DNA from: Zhihengliuella flava | Lineage (GTDB): Bacteria; Actinomycetota; Actinomycetes; Actinomycetales; Micrococcaceae | DNA: 64,000 nucleotides | Reading direction: 5' to 3' | Assembly (NCBI RefSeq): GCF_015751895.1 | Contig: NZ_JADOTZ010000001.1 | Span: 2,831,552-2,895,551, forward strand | Part shown: positions 41,508 to 50,407 of the stretch, in pieces | Layout: each line of letters opens with the position of its first letter | Position numbering within the stretch: position 1 is the stretch's first letter | Notes under the pieces: generated by a model | Told to the model about the DNA's origin: nothing | Database searches by the model: none | What the model saw: the letters and a program-made list of their open reading frames with translations, nothing else | Program-made: the position numbers and the translations under genes

Positions 41508-42026
41508 ATGGCTAAAAATCTCCCGCAAGGCGGACTCCAGCGACTCATCCAAGAGCGACGCGGAAACAGGTCCTACGAATCTCTTTCCCGCGACTGCGGC
41601 GGCACTCCCGCAAAGCCCAACCTTGTGCGCCTTGCAACCGACGAATACAAGTCATTTCCCCGCCCGGACGCCATGATCGGACTTGCCAAAGGGCTCAAGG
41701 TGCGCGTTCAGGACATCGTTGTCGCGTCGGCAATCTCATGCGGCATACAACTACCCAAAGGTCTAGCTGGAAGCAGTGACGACCTCGTAATCCCTGGCGC
41801 CGGCAAGCTTCCCGACGAGTCCCGCAGCATGCTTGAAGAGCTCGCTGGCAACATGCTCTGGTGGCAGGAGCAGGTTGAGGCTGAGCGCTCCAAGGCCGGC
41901 GACAGTAAAGCCGCAGAGGGCGACGACGCCGTCGATAACGTGACCGAGCTCCGCCCCGACTGGGGTCGCATGGCCGCCGACACCGGCGAACCAGGTGTCG
42001 ACCCTGAGCAGCAGCCAGAAGACTAG
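41508..42026 (+). CDS. Probable immunity repressor
   Basis: A 172-residue protein, the first gene on the rightward side of the divergent region. The N-terminal ~75 residues fit an XRE-like fold (LQRLIQERRGNRSYESLSRD, LVRLATDEYKSFPRPDAMIG, LAKGLKVRVQDIVVAS); the rest is an acidic, partly coiled region without an autocleavage domain. An ImmA-type peptidase encoded further on may cleave it instead of RecA-linked self-cleavage. GAG-type ribosome site (AGGATCGAG) before the ATG. Confidence 0.75.
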   Translation: MAKNLPQGGLQRLIQERRGNRSYESLSRDCGGTPAKPNLVRLATDEYKSFPRPDAMIGLAKGLKVRVQDIVVASAISCGIQLPKGLAGSSDDLVIPGAGKLPDESRSMLEELAGNMLWWQEQVEAERSKAGDSKAAEGDDAVDNVTELRPDWGRMAADTGEPGVDPEQQPED

Positions 42027-42042
42027 AAAGGACCATTGGGGG

Positions 42043-42618
42043 ATGGAAATTACGGTCGGCTTCGACACGCCCACAGGATTCCTGCCACCGGGGCGCTATA
42101 GCTGTGACCACCATGAGGCGCGGCAGTTTCTAGTTGGCGCACCACGCTTCGATGCTTCCGAAACGCGCGACAAGCTCTGGGACGGGCTTGAAGGCTTCCT
42201 TGCAGAGTTCGTCGAACTGGAACGCAAGTATGAGAGCGAGCTGTCTGTTCCGCTATTGGATCGGATCTGGCTAGGTGGAAGCTTCGTAAGTACCAAGATC
42301 AATCCCCGCAACGTCGATCTCACGTTGTTCTTGAACGACGATGCAGTGCAAGAGCTGCGAGGCCGTCCGGGTGCAGGCATCCTGAAGAAATCTAGGCGCG
42401 ACTGGCTGGCGCGCTACAGTGTGTCGCCGCTCTTCGTTCATTACCGGCCTATCATCAGCATTTTCCGCAACGATGGGCTGTCGTCAGACGATACTCACTA
42501 CCTTATTGAGAGGGGTAAGTGGGATGATTGGTGGCAGAGGTGCCGTGAAGACAGTACACGTGAACCAACGCTAGAATCTGCCAGAACAAAGCGTGGATAC
42601 TTGGAGGTGACACTGTGA
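42043..42618 (+). CDS. Nucleotidyltransferase-like protein, DUF6932-like
   Basis: A 191-residue protein with the core of the polymerase-beta-like nucleotidyltransferase fold as seen in DUF6932-type proteins: LGGSFVSTKINPRNVDLTLF (residues 77-96). GGS is intact, but the first acid of the DXD pair is Asn (N90-V-D92) and the next position is Thr, so catalysis may be lost or altered. It is 16 bp after the repressor gene and coupled to the next gene. It is not a known phage core function; relatives of this fold act as toxins or as antitoxins. The pair lies between repressor and ImmA, where prophages often carry defence genes. Confidence 0.65.
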   Translation: MEITVGFDTPTGFLPPGRYSCDHHEARQFLVGAPRFDASETRDKLWDGLEGFLAEFVELERKYESELSVPLLDRIWLGGSFVSTKINPRNVDLTLFLNDDAVQELRGRPGAGILKKSRRDWLARYSVSPLFVHYRPIISIFRNDGLSSDDTHYLIERGKWDDWWQRCREDSTREPTLESARTKRGYLEVTL

Positions 42619-43520
42619 TGATGGCCAACAATCGTTCCTCATGGCGTCAGCACCTCCTGTCATCGCGCTCTGGCCGCGGCTTGCTCGTACACGAGGACAC
42701 TGACACAACGCCCGCAGAGGACGACTCGTGGGATGAGGCCTATCGCAGGCAGACTCTCGAATCAATGCAGGCTTTCGATGACCGCGCGACGCTCGCAGAA
42801 GAATTCGTGGTTCGACTTGTGGGCAAGACAAGCCCAGGGGCAGCGCTTCCCATGGAATGGGGCAAGCTGTTCAAGGTCATTCAGGCGGCCGTTGATGACC
42901 TTTCGGATTCTCCGGTGCCACTGCAGCTTACGGGCATGTCGCGGGGCAGTACTGTGCTGCACCTTCGCTCGGCGGCTGACGTTGAGGTTCCCGATGTGGC
43001 CGGTCTCCGCGTGCATGAGACAGCTTTGGCTTCTGCTGTTCGTGCGCTGCTTCGGGTTGTCGATGGCGCGGAGTCTGAGGGGGATTTGAAGCCGTGGGCT
43101 GACAAGCTCGACGGATTCGAACGGTTTGCCGTCAGCCTAAGTGAGCTTAAGCTAACGGCAGGTTTCAAGCTGCTTGGATCCTCAGGGGCGGTTCGAAGTG
43201 CCCAACTGACGGGACGCGGGTTGAAGTACTTGGGTGGACTCTCTGACACGCAGGAAAAAACGCGCGGGCGTACGGTAAGTGGGCGTGTTACGGAGTTGAA
43301 GTCGAGCGGTCATGTCAAGGTCAAGGCTGGAGTCGCTCGGAACTCTACCGCGTATGACGTTGTGTTTGAGCCCTCTCGTTTGTCGGAGATGGGCCTGACG
43401 CTGGGCAAGTCGGTGAGCTGGCGCGTAGAGGAAAGAGTCTCGGTTGATCGACTTGGGCGTATCTCTGATACGTCTTGGACTTTCATTGAAGAGGCTGGGG
43501 ATACCCCAAGCGCACTGTAG
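42618..43520 (+). CDS. Unknown partner of the nucleotidyltransferase-like protein
   Basis: A 300-residue protein of no recognised family. The first ~60 residues are polar and probably flexible; a helical middle (MEWGKLFKVIQAAVDDLSDS, LDGFERFAVSLSELKL) follows, and the C-terminal ~85 residues form a beta-rich, OB- or SH3-like module (TVSGRVTELKSSGHVKVKAG). Strong GGAGGTG lies 8 bp before ATG 42618, which overlaps the previous stop (TGATG), so the two are co-translated. No membrane segment, no nuclease motif. GC at third positions looks lower than in neighbouring phage genes, a sign of separate origin. Confidence 0.6.
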   Translation: MMANNRSSWRQHLLSSRSGRGLLVHEDTDTTPAEDDSWDEAYRRQTLESMQAFDDRATLAEEFVVRLVGKTSPGAALPMEWGKLFKVIQAAVDDLSDSPVPLQLTGMSRGSTVLHLRSAADVEVPDVAGLRVHETALASAVRALLRVVDGAESEGDLKPWADKLDGFERFAVSLSELKLTAGFKLLGSSGAVRSAQLTGRGLKYLGGLSDTQEKTRGRTVSGRVTELKSSGHVKVKAGVARNSTAYDVVFEPSRLSEMGLTLGKSVSWRVEERVSVDRLGRISDTSWTFIEEAGDTPSAL

Positions 43521-43566
43521 TCGTCACAGGCCTATTTTGTGAGGTCAGACTCATAGTTTCGGACCC

Positions 43567-43941
43567 ATGTTCGATTCGTTGTTGGGGAGGCTGGGTATCC
43601 GTGTCATCGAGGAGTATCTGCCAGATGGCTGGTGGGGCGCCTACGACTGGTACAGCCGGACAATCTACCTGAGACCGGGCCTAGCGCCCGTTCAGCGCCG
43701 ATCCACCCTCGCTCACGAATGCGCGCACGCGGTCCTAGACCATCACGGCCATCACCCACGGAATGAGACCGCCGCGAAAGAGCTTGCCGCGTCATGGCTC
43801 ATCACCCGCGAAGAATTCATGCTCGCCGCGAAAGCACACGGGACCGTCCAAGCCGCAGCACACGAACTCGGCGTCCTCCCGCGAGACATCAAAGCGTTCC
43901 AGCGGATCCTAGAAAAGGAAGGTGCCCCATGCGTGTCGTAG
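43567..43941 (+). CDS. ImmA/IrrE-type metallopeptidase
   Basis: A 124-residue protein with the zinc protease motif H-E-C-A-H (residues 50-54) and a helical C-terminal part. ImmA proteases inactivate the partner phage or ICE repressor, causing induction. Here the repressor is at 41508, with two cassette genes between. It overlaps the integrase start by 13 bp. The ribosome site is weak; CATAGT about 9 bp before the ATG could give a near-leaderless message. Confidence 0.8.
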   Translation: MFDSLLGRLGIRVIEEYLPDGWWGAYDWYSRTIYLRPGLAPVQRRSTLAHECAHAVLDHHGHHPRNETAAKELAASWLITREEFMLAAKAHGTVQAAAHELGVLPRDIKAFQRILEKEGAPCVS

Positions 43942-45095
43942 ACACCTGGCACAACAAAGACCGCACCCGATCCGCCCGGTACGGGCAAGGCTCCCGATGG
44001 ATGGCCGTCTGGTCGCCCACACCCGGCACCGAGCGCAAGAAAGTATTCAAGACCAAAGATGCGGCCAAAGCGCACCTACAGGCGGTCGCCGCGGACCACG
44101 CGCTAGGCCGCGGGGGCGCCGTGGGCCGCGACGTAGATTTCGCGGACTACGCCACGCTCTGGCTGGAGAAACAAGTCCACCAGCGGAAAGCGTCTCGGGC
44201 CGCGATTGAGTCCCGCCTGCGTCTACACATCATCCCGGCATTCGCGGACATCGGGCTGCGACAGATACGCCGCGAGGACGTGCAGGCCGCGGTGGCACAA
44301 TGGTCCGTCAAGCTGGCGCCTTCCACGGTGAAACTCACCTACACGTACCTGTCCGGGATTCTGTCCGAGGCTGTTCTCGATGGACTCCTAGTGTCTTCTC
44401 CTTGCGTGAAGATCAAGCTGCCAGCCGGTGAAGGGGAGCGCGTGCGGCCGCTACCTGTGGCCGCAGTCCAAGCGGTAGCCGACGCAATGTCCGGCTACTA
44501 CCGGGCAGCCGTCGTGCTCGCAGCATCGACCGGGCTGCGCCCGGGGGAGTGGCGGTCCCTCACATGGGACCGCGTGGACCTAGCCGGCGGATGGATCACG
44601 GTCGACCGGCAATTGGTAAGCGAGACGGCGCACACCTACGAATTCGGTCCACTCAAGACGACATCGTCATATCGGAAGGTCAAGATCGGGCCCGAGCTCA
44701 TCGACACACTGCAGCAGCTCGAGCCAGGCCCCTTCGGACTCGTAATCTACTCGCGCGGCGCGGTCACGCGCGGCAAAGCACGCACCGTCTGGGCGCGCGT
44801 AAGACGTGACCTGCTAAATGCCGAGGACGAAGCGTCGCGGGTGGATATCGGTTCGGGGTGGCACCAGCTCCGTCACTTCCATGCCTCCCAGCTCATCGCC
44901 GGTGGGGCGTCGCCTGTGGCTGTAGCGCACCGGTTGGGGCACAAGGATGCGACGGAGACGCTCCAGACTTATGCTCATCTTTGGCCTGACGATCATGCGA
45001 AACTAGCCGCTATGTCGGACGGTCTGGTGAAGCTGAACCGCCACGAAACCGCCACGCCTGCCGTGGATGCCAGTGCTGGTGCGGGCATCTTCTGA
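43929..45095 (+). CDS. int: Tyrosine recombinase, phage integrase
   Basis: A 388-residue integrase: an N-terminal arm-binding segment (residues 1-50), a SAM-like core-binding domain (about 70-165), and the catalytic domain with R204 (TGLRPGEWRS), a likely Lys near 250, H312-X-X-R315 (HQLRH), H338 (RLGHKD) and the nucleophile Y348 (QTYAH). The ATG at 43929 has AAGGAAGG upstream and is preferred to the earlier GTG-type frame start. It catalyses recombination between phage attP and the rnpB site; its stop codon at 45093-45095 overlaps attR. Confidence 0.92.
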   Translation: MRVVDTWHNKDRTRSARYGQGSRWMAVWSPTPGTERKKVFKTKDAAKAHLQAVAADHALGRGGAVGRDVDFADYATLWLEKQVHQRKASRAAIESRLRLHIIPAFADIGLRQIRREDVQAAVAQWSVKLAPSTVKLTYTYLSGILSEAVLDGLLVSSPCVKIKLPAGEGERVRPLPVAAVQAVADAMSGYYRAAVVLAASTGLRPGEWRSLTWDRVDLAGGWITVDRQLVSETAHTYEFGPLKTTSSYRKVKIGPELIDTLQQLEPGPFGLVIYSRGAVTRGKARTVWARVRRDLLNAEDEASRVDIGSGWHQLRHFHASQLIAGGASPVAVAHRLGHKDATETLQTYAHLWPDDHAKLAAMSDGLVKLNRHETATPAVDASAGAGIF

Positions 45096-45121
45096 ACCCG
45101 GCGTACAGGTTATCCCGTCCA
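45094..45121. other. attR core of prophage 1
   Basis: 28 bp identical to 2179-2206 (3' end of rnpB), beginning inside the TGA stop of the integrase. Host sequence resumes at 45122; the former rnpB flank starts there and holds no terminator-like hairpin directly at the junction. 45122-45355 contains a TATGAT that may be a -10 box for gap; no gene is seen. Confidence 0.92.
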
Positions 45122-45355
45122 GCCCCCGCGGGCAGGCTCGTCCCGCGCTGAGCCTCCGCGTAGGTGTGATCAGTCTCACGAAGCGCGATCTCGTGCACGT
45201 CGGACGCCTCGCCGCGCGACGCCTATGATGGAACCGTAGGGCAATGACGCCTTGCCGGGGACAGATCCTGAGACCCCGCGAACCGTATCTGCAATGGTGC
45301 TTACACGGTGCCAGCCGGCCTATGGATCTCGGCCGGTTCGAAGGAAGGACGCGTA

Positions 45356-46795
45356 GTGACCCAGCAGTCTGCAGCGGCGCTCTCTGAATGGAGCGATCGC
45401 GAAGAACTCGCCGAGGCCATGATTCCGCTCATCGGTCGCTTGTACCGCAAGAACAACGTGGTGACGTCGATCTACGGGCGCAAACTGATCAACAAGTCAG
45501 CGGTGGACCTGCTCAAGGCCCACCGAATCGCTCGTCACAACGACGGCCAAGAGTTGCCGCTCGAGCAGACCCACCCGATCCTGCAGGCCATGGACGCCTT
45601 GGATCTCGGCGCCGCGTCTGTGGACATTGCCAAGCTGGCCAGAAAGTACAAAGAGACCGGCAACGGCGCTGCGCTTGAGGACTTCCTGAGGGGCGAGCTC
45701 GGCGACGTGGTCGGAGCGGCCGGAGCCGCCGGGTTCGAGCCGCGCGACGTCGTGCTGTATGGATTTGGACGCATCGGCCGCCTTCTGGCTCGAATTCTCG
45801 TCGAGCGCGGGGGATACGGCCTGCGGCTGCGGGCCATCGTGGTCCGCAAGGGTTCCGACGAGGACCTCATCAAGCGTGCGTCGCTGCTGCGTCGCGACTC
45901 GGTCCACGGTCCCTTCGACGGCTCGATCACGGTGGATCAAGAAAACAACACGATCAAGGCCAACGGGACGCTGATCAAGGTGATCTACTCCTCCGATCCC
46001 GCCTCGGTGGATTACACGGCGCACGGCATCGACAACGCCATCGTGGTGGACAACACGGGCAAGTGGCGTGATCGCGCCGGGCTGGAGCAACACCTGCAGT
46101 CCAAGGGGGTCGCACGGGTTCTCCTGACCGCGCCGGGCAAGGGCGATGTGAAGAACATTGTCCACGGCATTAATCACAGGGACATCGACGAGAGCGACGC
46201 CGTGGTGTCTGCGGCATCCTGCACGACGAACGCCATCACGCCCGTGCTGAAGGCGATGAACGACGAGTTCGGCGTCTCGCACGGACACGTGGAGACGGTG
46301 CACTCGTTTACCAACGATCAGAATCTCATCGACAACTTCCACAAGGGGGACCGCCGCGGACGGTCGGCAGCCCTGAACATGGTGATCACGGAGACCGGGG
46401 CAGCGAAGGCCGTCTCCAAGGCCCTTCCGGAATTTGAGGGGAAGCTGACGGGTAATGCCATCCGCGTGCCCACCCCGGACGTCTCCATGGCGATTCTCAA
46501 CCTCAATCTGGAGCGCGAGGCCACCAAGGAAGAGATCAACACCTACCTACGCACCGTCTCCTTGACGAGCGACCTGCACAAGCAGATTGACTACATCGAT
46601 TCCCCCGAGGTGGTTTCGACCGACTTCGTGGGATCCCGGCGGGCAGGCATCGTCGATGGTCTCGCGACGATCTCTAGCGGCCGTAACGCGGTGGTCTACG
46701 TCTGGTACGACAACGAGTTTGGTTACTCCTGCCAGGTGATTCGCGTGGTTGAGGAACTCGCCGGTACGCACCCTCAGTCCTTCCCGGCCTCCTAG
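45356..46795 (+). CDS. gap: Glyceraldehyde-3-phosphate dehydrogenase, extended type
   Basis: A 479-residue enzyme. The first ~120 residues are an extension seen in actinobacterial GapB-type proteins; the Rossmann domain begins near YGFGRIGRLLARIL, the catalytic motif is ASCTTNAITPVL (Cys nucleophile), and DNEFGYSCQV marks the C-terminal end. In Corynebacterium this long type works in gluconeogenesis with NADP; that role is likely but not provable here. The GTG at 45356 has AAGGAAGG upstream. A strong terminator follows at 46812-46856. Host gene. Confidence 0.93.
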   Translation: MTQQSAAALSEWSDREELAEAMIPLIGRLYRKNNVVTSIYGRKLINKSAVDLLKAHRIARHNDGQELPLEQTHPILQAMDALDLGAASVDIAKLARKYKETGNGAALEDFLRGELGDVVGAAGAAGFEPRDVVLYGFGRIGRLLARILVERGGYGLRLRAIVVRKGSDEDLIKRASLLRRDSVHGPFDGSITVDQENNTIKANGTLIKVIYSSDPASVDYTAHGIDNAIVVDNTGKWRDRAGLEQHLQSKGVARVLLTAPGKGDVKNIVHGINHRDIDESDAVVSAASCTTNAITPVLKAMNDEFGVSHGHVETVHSFTNDQNLIDNFHKGDRRGRSAALNMVITETGAAKAVSKALPEFEGKLTGNAIRVPTPDVSMAILNLNLEREATKEEINTYLRTVSLTSDLHKQIDYIDSPEVVSTDFVGSRRAGIVDGLATISSGRNAVVYVWYDNEFGYSCQVIRVVEELAGTHPQSFPAS

Positions 46796-46811
46796 CGGAG
46801 CCGCGCAACGT

Positions 46812-46856
46812 GCGACGCCGTCGTTCCCGCCCGCTGCGGGGGAACGACGGCGTCGC
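46812..46856. terminator. Terminator between gap and def
   Basis: A perfect 17-bp stem (46812-46828 with 46840-46856) and 11-nt loop between two convergent genes; it can stop transcription from both sides. Confidence 0.82.
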
Positions 46857-46885
46857 GTGCGTTGTGGCGGAGGTGGATCGCCCGG

Positions 46886-47458
46886 TTAGTGTCCAAACGG
46901 GTCTGGGTCCACGCCGGGCAGCCACGACTTGCCCGGCACGCCCCACCCGGCCTGTTTTTTGGCCTTCTTCCAGCGCCGATCCCACTTATTGGCCAGCTTG
47001 TCGACGTACAGCAGCCCGTCGAGGTGATCGGTTTCGTGCTGCATGACGCGGGCAAACCAGCCGGTGGCTTCGAACGAGAGCGGGTTCCCGTGGCCGTCGA
47101 ACCCTTCGATGCGGGCGAAGTCCGCACGCTTCAGCGGAAAGGAGAGGCCGGGGGCCGAGAGGCAGCCCTCGGCTTCTTCGTCCGGATCGGGCAGCGCCTG
47201 AGAGACTTTGGACAAGGTCAACCGCGGATTCACCACGACACCCCGTGGCGGGACGCCGTCGTCATTCTCAAATTCGTAGGTGAAGAGGCGCAGGCTCACG
47301 CCAATTTGCGGAGCAGCGAGGCCGACGCCGTGCGCGGCGTCCTGCGTCTCGTGCATGTCCTCGATGAGTGAGCGCAGGTCCGCATCAAATTCCGTCACCT
47401 CTAGGGCGCGGCGGTGGAGTGCTTTTTCGCCGTAGATGATGATGGGGCGAACGGCCAT
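46886..47458 (-). CDS. def: Peptide deformylase
   Basis: A 190-residue enzyme with all three motifs: GVGLAAPQIG (44-53), EGCLS (97-101) and QHETDHLDG (140-148); Cys and two His bind the metal. It removes the formyl group from nascent N-termini. The ATG at 47458 with AAAGGAG upstream is chosen over an earlier start. Host gene, usually essential unless another copy exists. Confidence 0.93.
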   Translation of the reverse strand: MAVRPIIIYGEKALHRRALEVTEFDADLRSLIEDMHETQDAAHGVGLAAPQIGVSLRLFTYEFENDDGVPPRGVVVNPRLTLSKVSQALPDPDEEAEGCLSAPGLSFPLKRADFARIEGFDGHGNPLSFEATGWFARVMQHETDHLDGLLYVDKLANKWDRRWKKAKKQAGWGVPGKSWLPGVDPDPFGH

Positions 47459-47542
47459 GGGAACTCCTTTGACACAACCAAGGGGCACGAACACAAGAGG
47501 CCCGGTTCCATGCCTGCCGCATGAAACCGGGCCTCAACGCTG

Positions 47543-47616
47543 GGTGAGTAACGGGGCTTGAACCCGCGACCTTCTGGACCACAACCAGACGCTCTGCCGA
47601 CTGAGCTATACCCACC
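47543..47616 (-). tRNA. tRNA-His (GTG)
   Basis: A full cloverleaf on the minus strand: acceptor GTGGGTA/TACTCAC, an extra G at position -1 opposite C73 as in tRNA-His, D arm AGCTCAGTCGGCAGAGC, anticodon loop TTGTGGT with GTG, T arm with GGTTCAAGC. CCA is not encoded. A possible -10 TAAGAT lies about 100 bp upstream. Confidence 0.95.
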
Positions 47617-47774
47617 ATCGCTGCACCAGGGGTGAACTGAATGCTTCAGACACGCTGGTGACCTGCAAGTCCGGCACAAGGATTTCCCCTCGTCCCGTCC
47701 GGGCAACGCACACTATCTTACACACAGGTGGGGGGCTGAGTGCTAATCGAGTCGCTGTGCGCTGCGACACACGC

Positions 47775-48392
47775 CTAGCCGTCCTCGCCGTCCGTCGTGA
47801 CCTCACGCGAGATCTGCTGCGCCGTCTTGCTGTCCGGGCCCGGGGCGGGAACCATCACGGCCCGGCGGTAATAGCGCAGTTCTTGGATGGAGTCCCGAAT
47901 ATCGCCGAGGGCCCGGTGTCCGCCCGTCTTGGCCGGCGATTGGAAGAAGGCCTTGGGGTACCAGCGGCGGGAGAGTTCCTTGATGGTGGAGACGTCAATA
48001 ATGCGGTAGTGAAGGTGCTCAATGACCTCCGGCATGTCTCGGGCCAAGAAGTTGCGGTCAGTGCCCACCGTGTTCCCGGCCAGTGGTGCCTTGCCGGGCT
48101 CGGGGACCCACTGCTTGATGTACTCCATCACGCGCCGAACAGCTTCGCTCATCGATACGCCGTCATCGAGGACATTGAGCAGCCCCGAGTCCGTGTGCAT
48201 CTGGCGCACAAAATCGTTCATTTGGGTGAGTGCCTCGGCGGGCGGCTTGATGACGACGTCGACGCCCTCGCCCAGGATGTTGAGTTCAGGGTCCGTCACC
48301 AAAACCGCAACCTCGATGAGAGCATCCGCCTCGAGGCTGAGCCCGGTCATTTCACAATCGATCCAGACGATGTTTTCTGCAGAAATAGCCAC
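47775..48392 (-). CDS. orn: Oligoribonuclease
   Basis: A 205-residue DEDDh exonuclease: WIDCEMTGL near the start (D12, E14), AGNTVGTDRNFL, and HRALGDIRDSI near residue 158 (catalytic His/Asp). It degrades 2-5 nt RNAs and linear c-di-GMP. The C-terminal ~25 residues are a variable tail. Host gene. Confidence 0.93.
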   Translation of the reverse strand: MAISAENIVWIDCEMTGLSLEADALIEVAVLVTDPELNILGEGVDVVIKPPAEALTQMNDFVRQMHTDSGLLNVLDDGVSMSEAVRRVMEYIKQWVPEPGKAPLAGNTVGTDRNFLARDMPEVIEHLHYRIIDVSTIKELSRRWYPKAFFQSPAKTGGHRALGDIRDSIQELRYYRRAVMVPAPGPDSKTAQQISREVTTDGEDG

Positions 48393-48401
48393 GAGCCCAA
48401 T

Positions 48402-48641
48402 CTACCGGAGCTTGTCGTTGCGAGGCCCGGAGCGCGAAGCCCACAGTGAGGCGGCCCACATGGCGACGAAGGCCGCCGCCGTCGTGGCGCTGAGGCCCAA
48501 CGCCGTCGGAAGGCTTAGGCCTAAGAGCGGGCCACAGAGTCCTGCCACGGCGGCCGCGAAAAGACCCCACGCCAGGAGAGGTAGCCGCGCGGGCCCGCGA
48601 GACTCTGGACGCCGACGTGAACTCGCTGTATGCCGCCCCAT
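48402..48641 (-). CDS. Small membrane protein, two helices
   Basis: A 79-residue protein with a basic N-terminus and two hydrophobic helices (about residues 22-44 and 47-65), ending in a basic tail. The ATG at 48641 has CAGGAG upstream; earlier in-frame starts lack one. It is 9 bp upstream of orn on the same strand, so probably its operon partner. Function unknown. Confidence 0.65.
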   Translation of the reverse strand: MGRHTASSRRRPESRGPARLPLLAWGLFAAAVAGLCGPLLGLSLPTALGLSATTAAAFVAMWAASLWASRSGPRNDKLR

Positions 48642-48888
48642 GATGCTCCTGACTTGCCCGAATCTTCCGAGCTTCACTCTATGCGGGACGCCGTCGGATG
48701 TGAGCGATGGCTCACCGACGCTGTCTGGAGGATCCCGCGGCTGAGTGGCCGTCAACTGTTAGGATCAAAGCTATCGATTAATTCCCTCATGTGCTGGCCG
48801 GCCAGCGGTATGGGGAAGCGGACCGACACCGGTGGAGGGATCGCGCCGACCAGGCGGCCCGCCCGTTCTGACTCCTAAGGAAGCACGC

Positions 48889-50406
48889 GTGAATGTGACC
48901 GAGCCCGACTCCGCGACGACGTCGGATTCGCGCGTGGGGCGCACGGTCATCGCGGGCAGCATCGGCTCGATCTTGGTGGTCATCGGCTCGCTAGGCATCG
49001 GATGGCTGGCTTCCGTGTCTCCGCTGAACCGGCTCGACATGTTGATCATGTTGCGCACCGACCGGTGGGGCGTCATTGCCTCCACGCTGACGATGACCGT
49101 TGGCGCGTGGATCATGTTCCGGGCGTGGTTGCGACTCGGGCAGAAGCTCAAGGGGTGGCCGGACGGCGCGCTCAAGGTCGTTAAGCGAGCCTGTTGGGCG
49201 TGGGGCCTGCCGCTGTTGGCCTGCGTGCCCATCTTTAGCCGGGATGTTTTTGCCTACATCGGGCAGGGCCGGCTCGTGGCCGCCGGCCATGATCCGTATG
49301 AGCAGGGGATTTCAACGATCTCCAATTGGTTCCAGCTCGGTACGGACACCATGTGGGCCGAGTCCGCTACGCCGTACGGGCCCATCTTTCTCAATGTCGA
49401 ACATTGGGTGATGGCCGCGGCGGGGGAGAACCCCGATGTGGCGATCTTGCTCTTCCGGCTCGTCGCCTACGTCGGCGTCCTTCTGTGCATGATCTACACG
49501 CCCAAACTGGCTGAGTTGCACGGAGTCTCCGGTGCGAAGGCCACGTGGATCACGGTGGCCAACCCGCTGTTCTTGATCTCGTTCATCGCCAGCGCGCACA
49601 ACGACGCGCTGATGGTGGGCTTGGCCGTTGCGGGCACCTACTTCGCCGCAACCCAGCGCGGGATTCGCGGCGTTCTCTTGGTCACCGCGTCGATCGGAAT
49701 CAAGCCCATCACAATGGTCTTGTTGCCGTTCATCGGGTTGCTCTGGGCTGGCCCCAACTCTTCATGGTTGCGACGGTTCATCTATTGGGGCTACACCGCC
49801 GGCATCGGCATCGGGCTCATGGTGGTCATCGGATACGCCAACGGGTACGGCCTGGGTTGGTTGACCGTCATGCTGACCACCGGCACGGGCTATAGCGTGT
49901 ACTCACCACTCGGGATCTTGGTGAACTTCCTCCAAGGATCCCTCGGGGCCCTATCCCTCGACACCTCGTGGGTGCTGCCAACCCTCAAGCTGATCGGCCG
50001 GCTTGCTTCTGTGGGCATCGTGTTGCTGCTGATGTTCAAGGGCACGCACGCGCACCTCGTGCAGCGGATGGTACTGGCATTCGCGGCGCTGGTGGTGTTG
50101 TCTCCGGTCATTCATCCGTGGTACTTGCTGTGGCTGTTGCCGTTCTTTGCTGCTTCGGGAATTCGGGATGACTGGCAGATCATCTGGGTCTATTTCACCG
50201 TGGCCTTCTTTATTGCCTACGGTGTGGCAGACCAACTGTTTGTCTGGCAGTTCCTCGATCACGTTAAGCCGTTGCTGAAGCAGCTGGCCACCGTCACCTC
50301 TTGGCTGGCGATGGTCTACATCGCGCTGATTGACCCCAAGACCAGGCTGATTTTCGTTGATTTCTGGCGCTCCCTCTCCCTCCCTCGCCGAAAGCGAGCG
50401 GCCTAG
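48889..50406 (+). CDS. mptB: MptB-type alpha-1,6-mannosyltransferase
   Basis: A 505-residue GT-C family membrane protein with about 12-13 helices. The periplasmic loop motif FSRDVFAYIGQGRLVAAGHD followed by PYEQG is typical of MptA/MptB polyprenyl-phosphomannose-dependent mannosyltransferases, which extend the mannan core of lipomannan. The GTG at 48889 has AAGGAAG upstream. It is followed 1 bp later by a paralogue. Host gene. Confidence 0.82.
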   Translation: MNVTEPDSATTSDSRVGRTVIAGSIGSILVVIGSLGIGWLASVSPLNRLDMLIMLRTDRWGVIASTLTMTVGAWIMFRAWLRLGQKLKGWPDGALKVVKRACWAWGLPLLACVPIFSRDVFAYIGQGRLVAAGHDPYEQGISTISNWFQLGTDTMWAESATPYGPIFLNVEHWVMAAAGENPDVAILLFRLVAYVGVLLCMIYTPKLAELHGVSGAKATWITVANPLFLISFIASAHNDALMVGLAVAGTYFAATQRGIRGVLLVTASIGIKPITMVLLPFIGLLWAGPNSSWLRRFIYWGYTAGIGIGLMVVIGYANGYGLGWLTVMLTTGTGYSVYSPLGILVNFLQGSLGALSLDTSWVLPTLKLIGRLASVGIVLLLMFKGTHAHLVQRMVLAFAALVVLSPVIHPWYLLWLLPFFAASGIRDDWQIIWVYFTVAFFIAYGVADQLFVWQFLDHVKPLLKQLATVTSWLAMVYIALIDPKTRLIFVDFWRSLSLPRRKRAA

Positions 50407-50407
50407 C

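Larger units (their letters stand above)
2179..45121. mobile_element. Prophage 1, complete temperate siphophage
   Basis: A 42.9-kb element bounded by a 28-bp direct repeat. Gene order is that of an actinobacterial siphophage: lysis and tail genes at the left, packaging in the middle, early and recombination genes to the right, then a divergent immunity region and a tyrosine integrase beside attR. Portal, capsid, protease, both terminase subunits, tape measure, holin, endolysin, repressor and integrase are all present. The only lesion seen is the split methyltransferase gene, so the prophage may be inducible. Confidence 0.93.

Noticed and set aside
45497..46342. Minus-strand frame of 281 codons opposite gap
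   Set aside because: Shadow of a strongly conserved enzyme gene with intact catalytic motifs.
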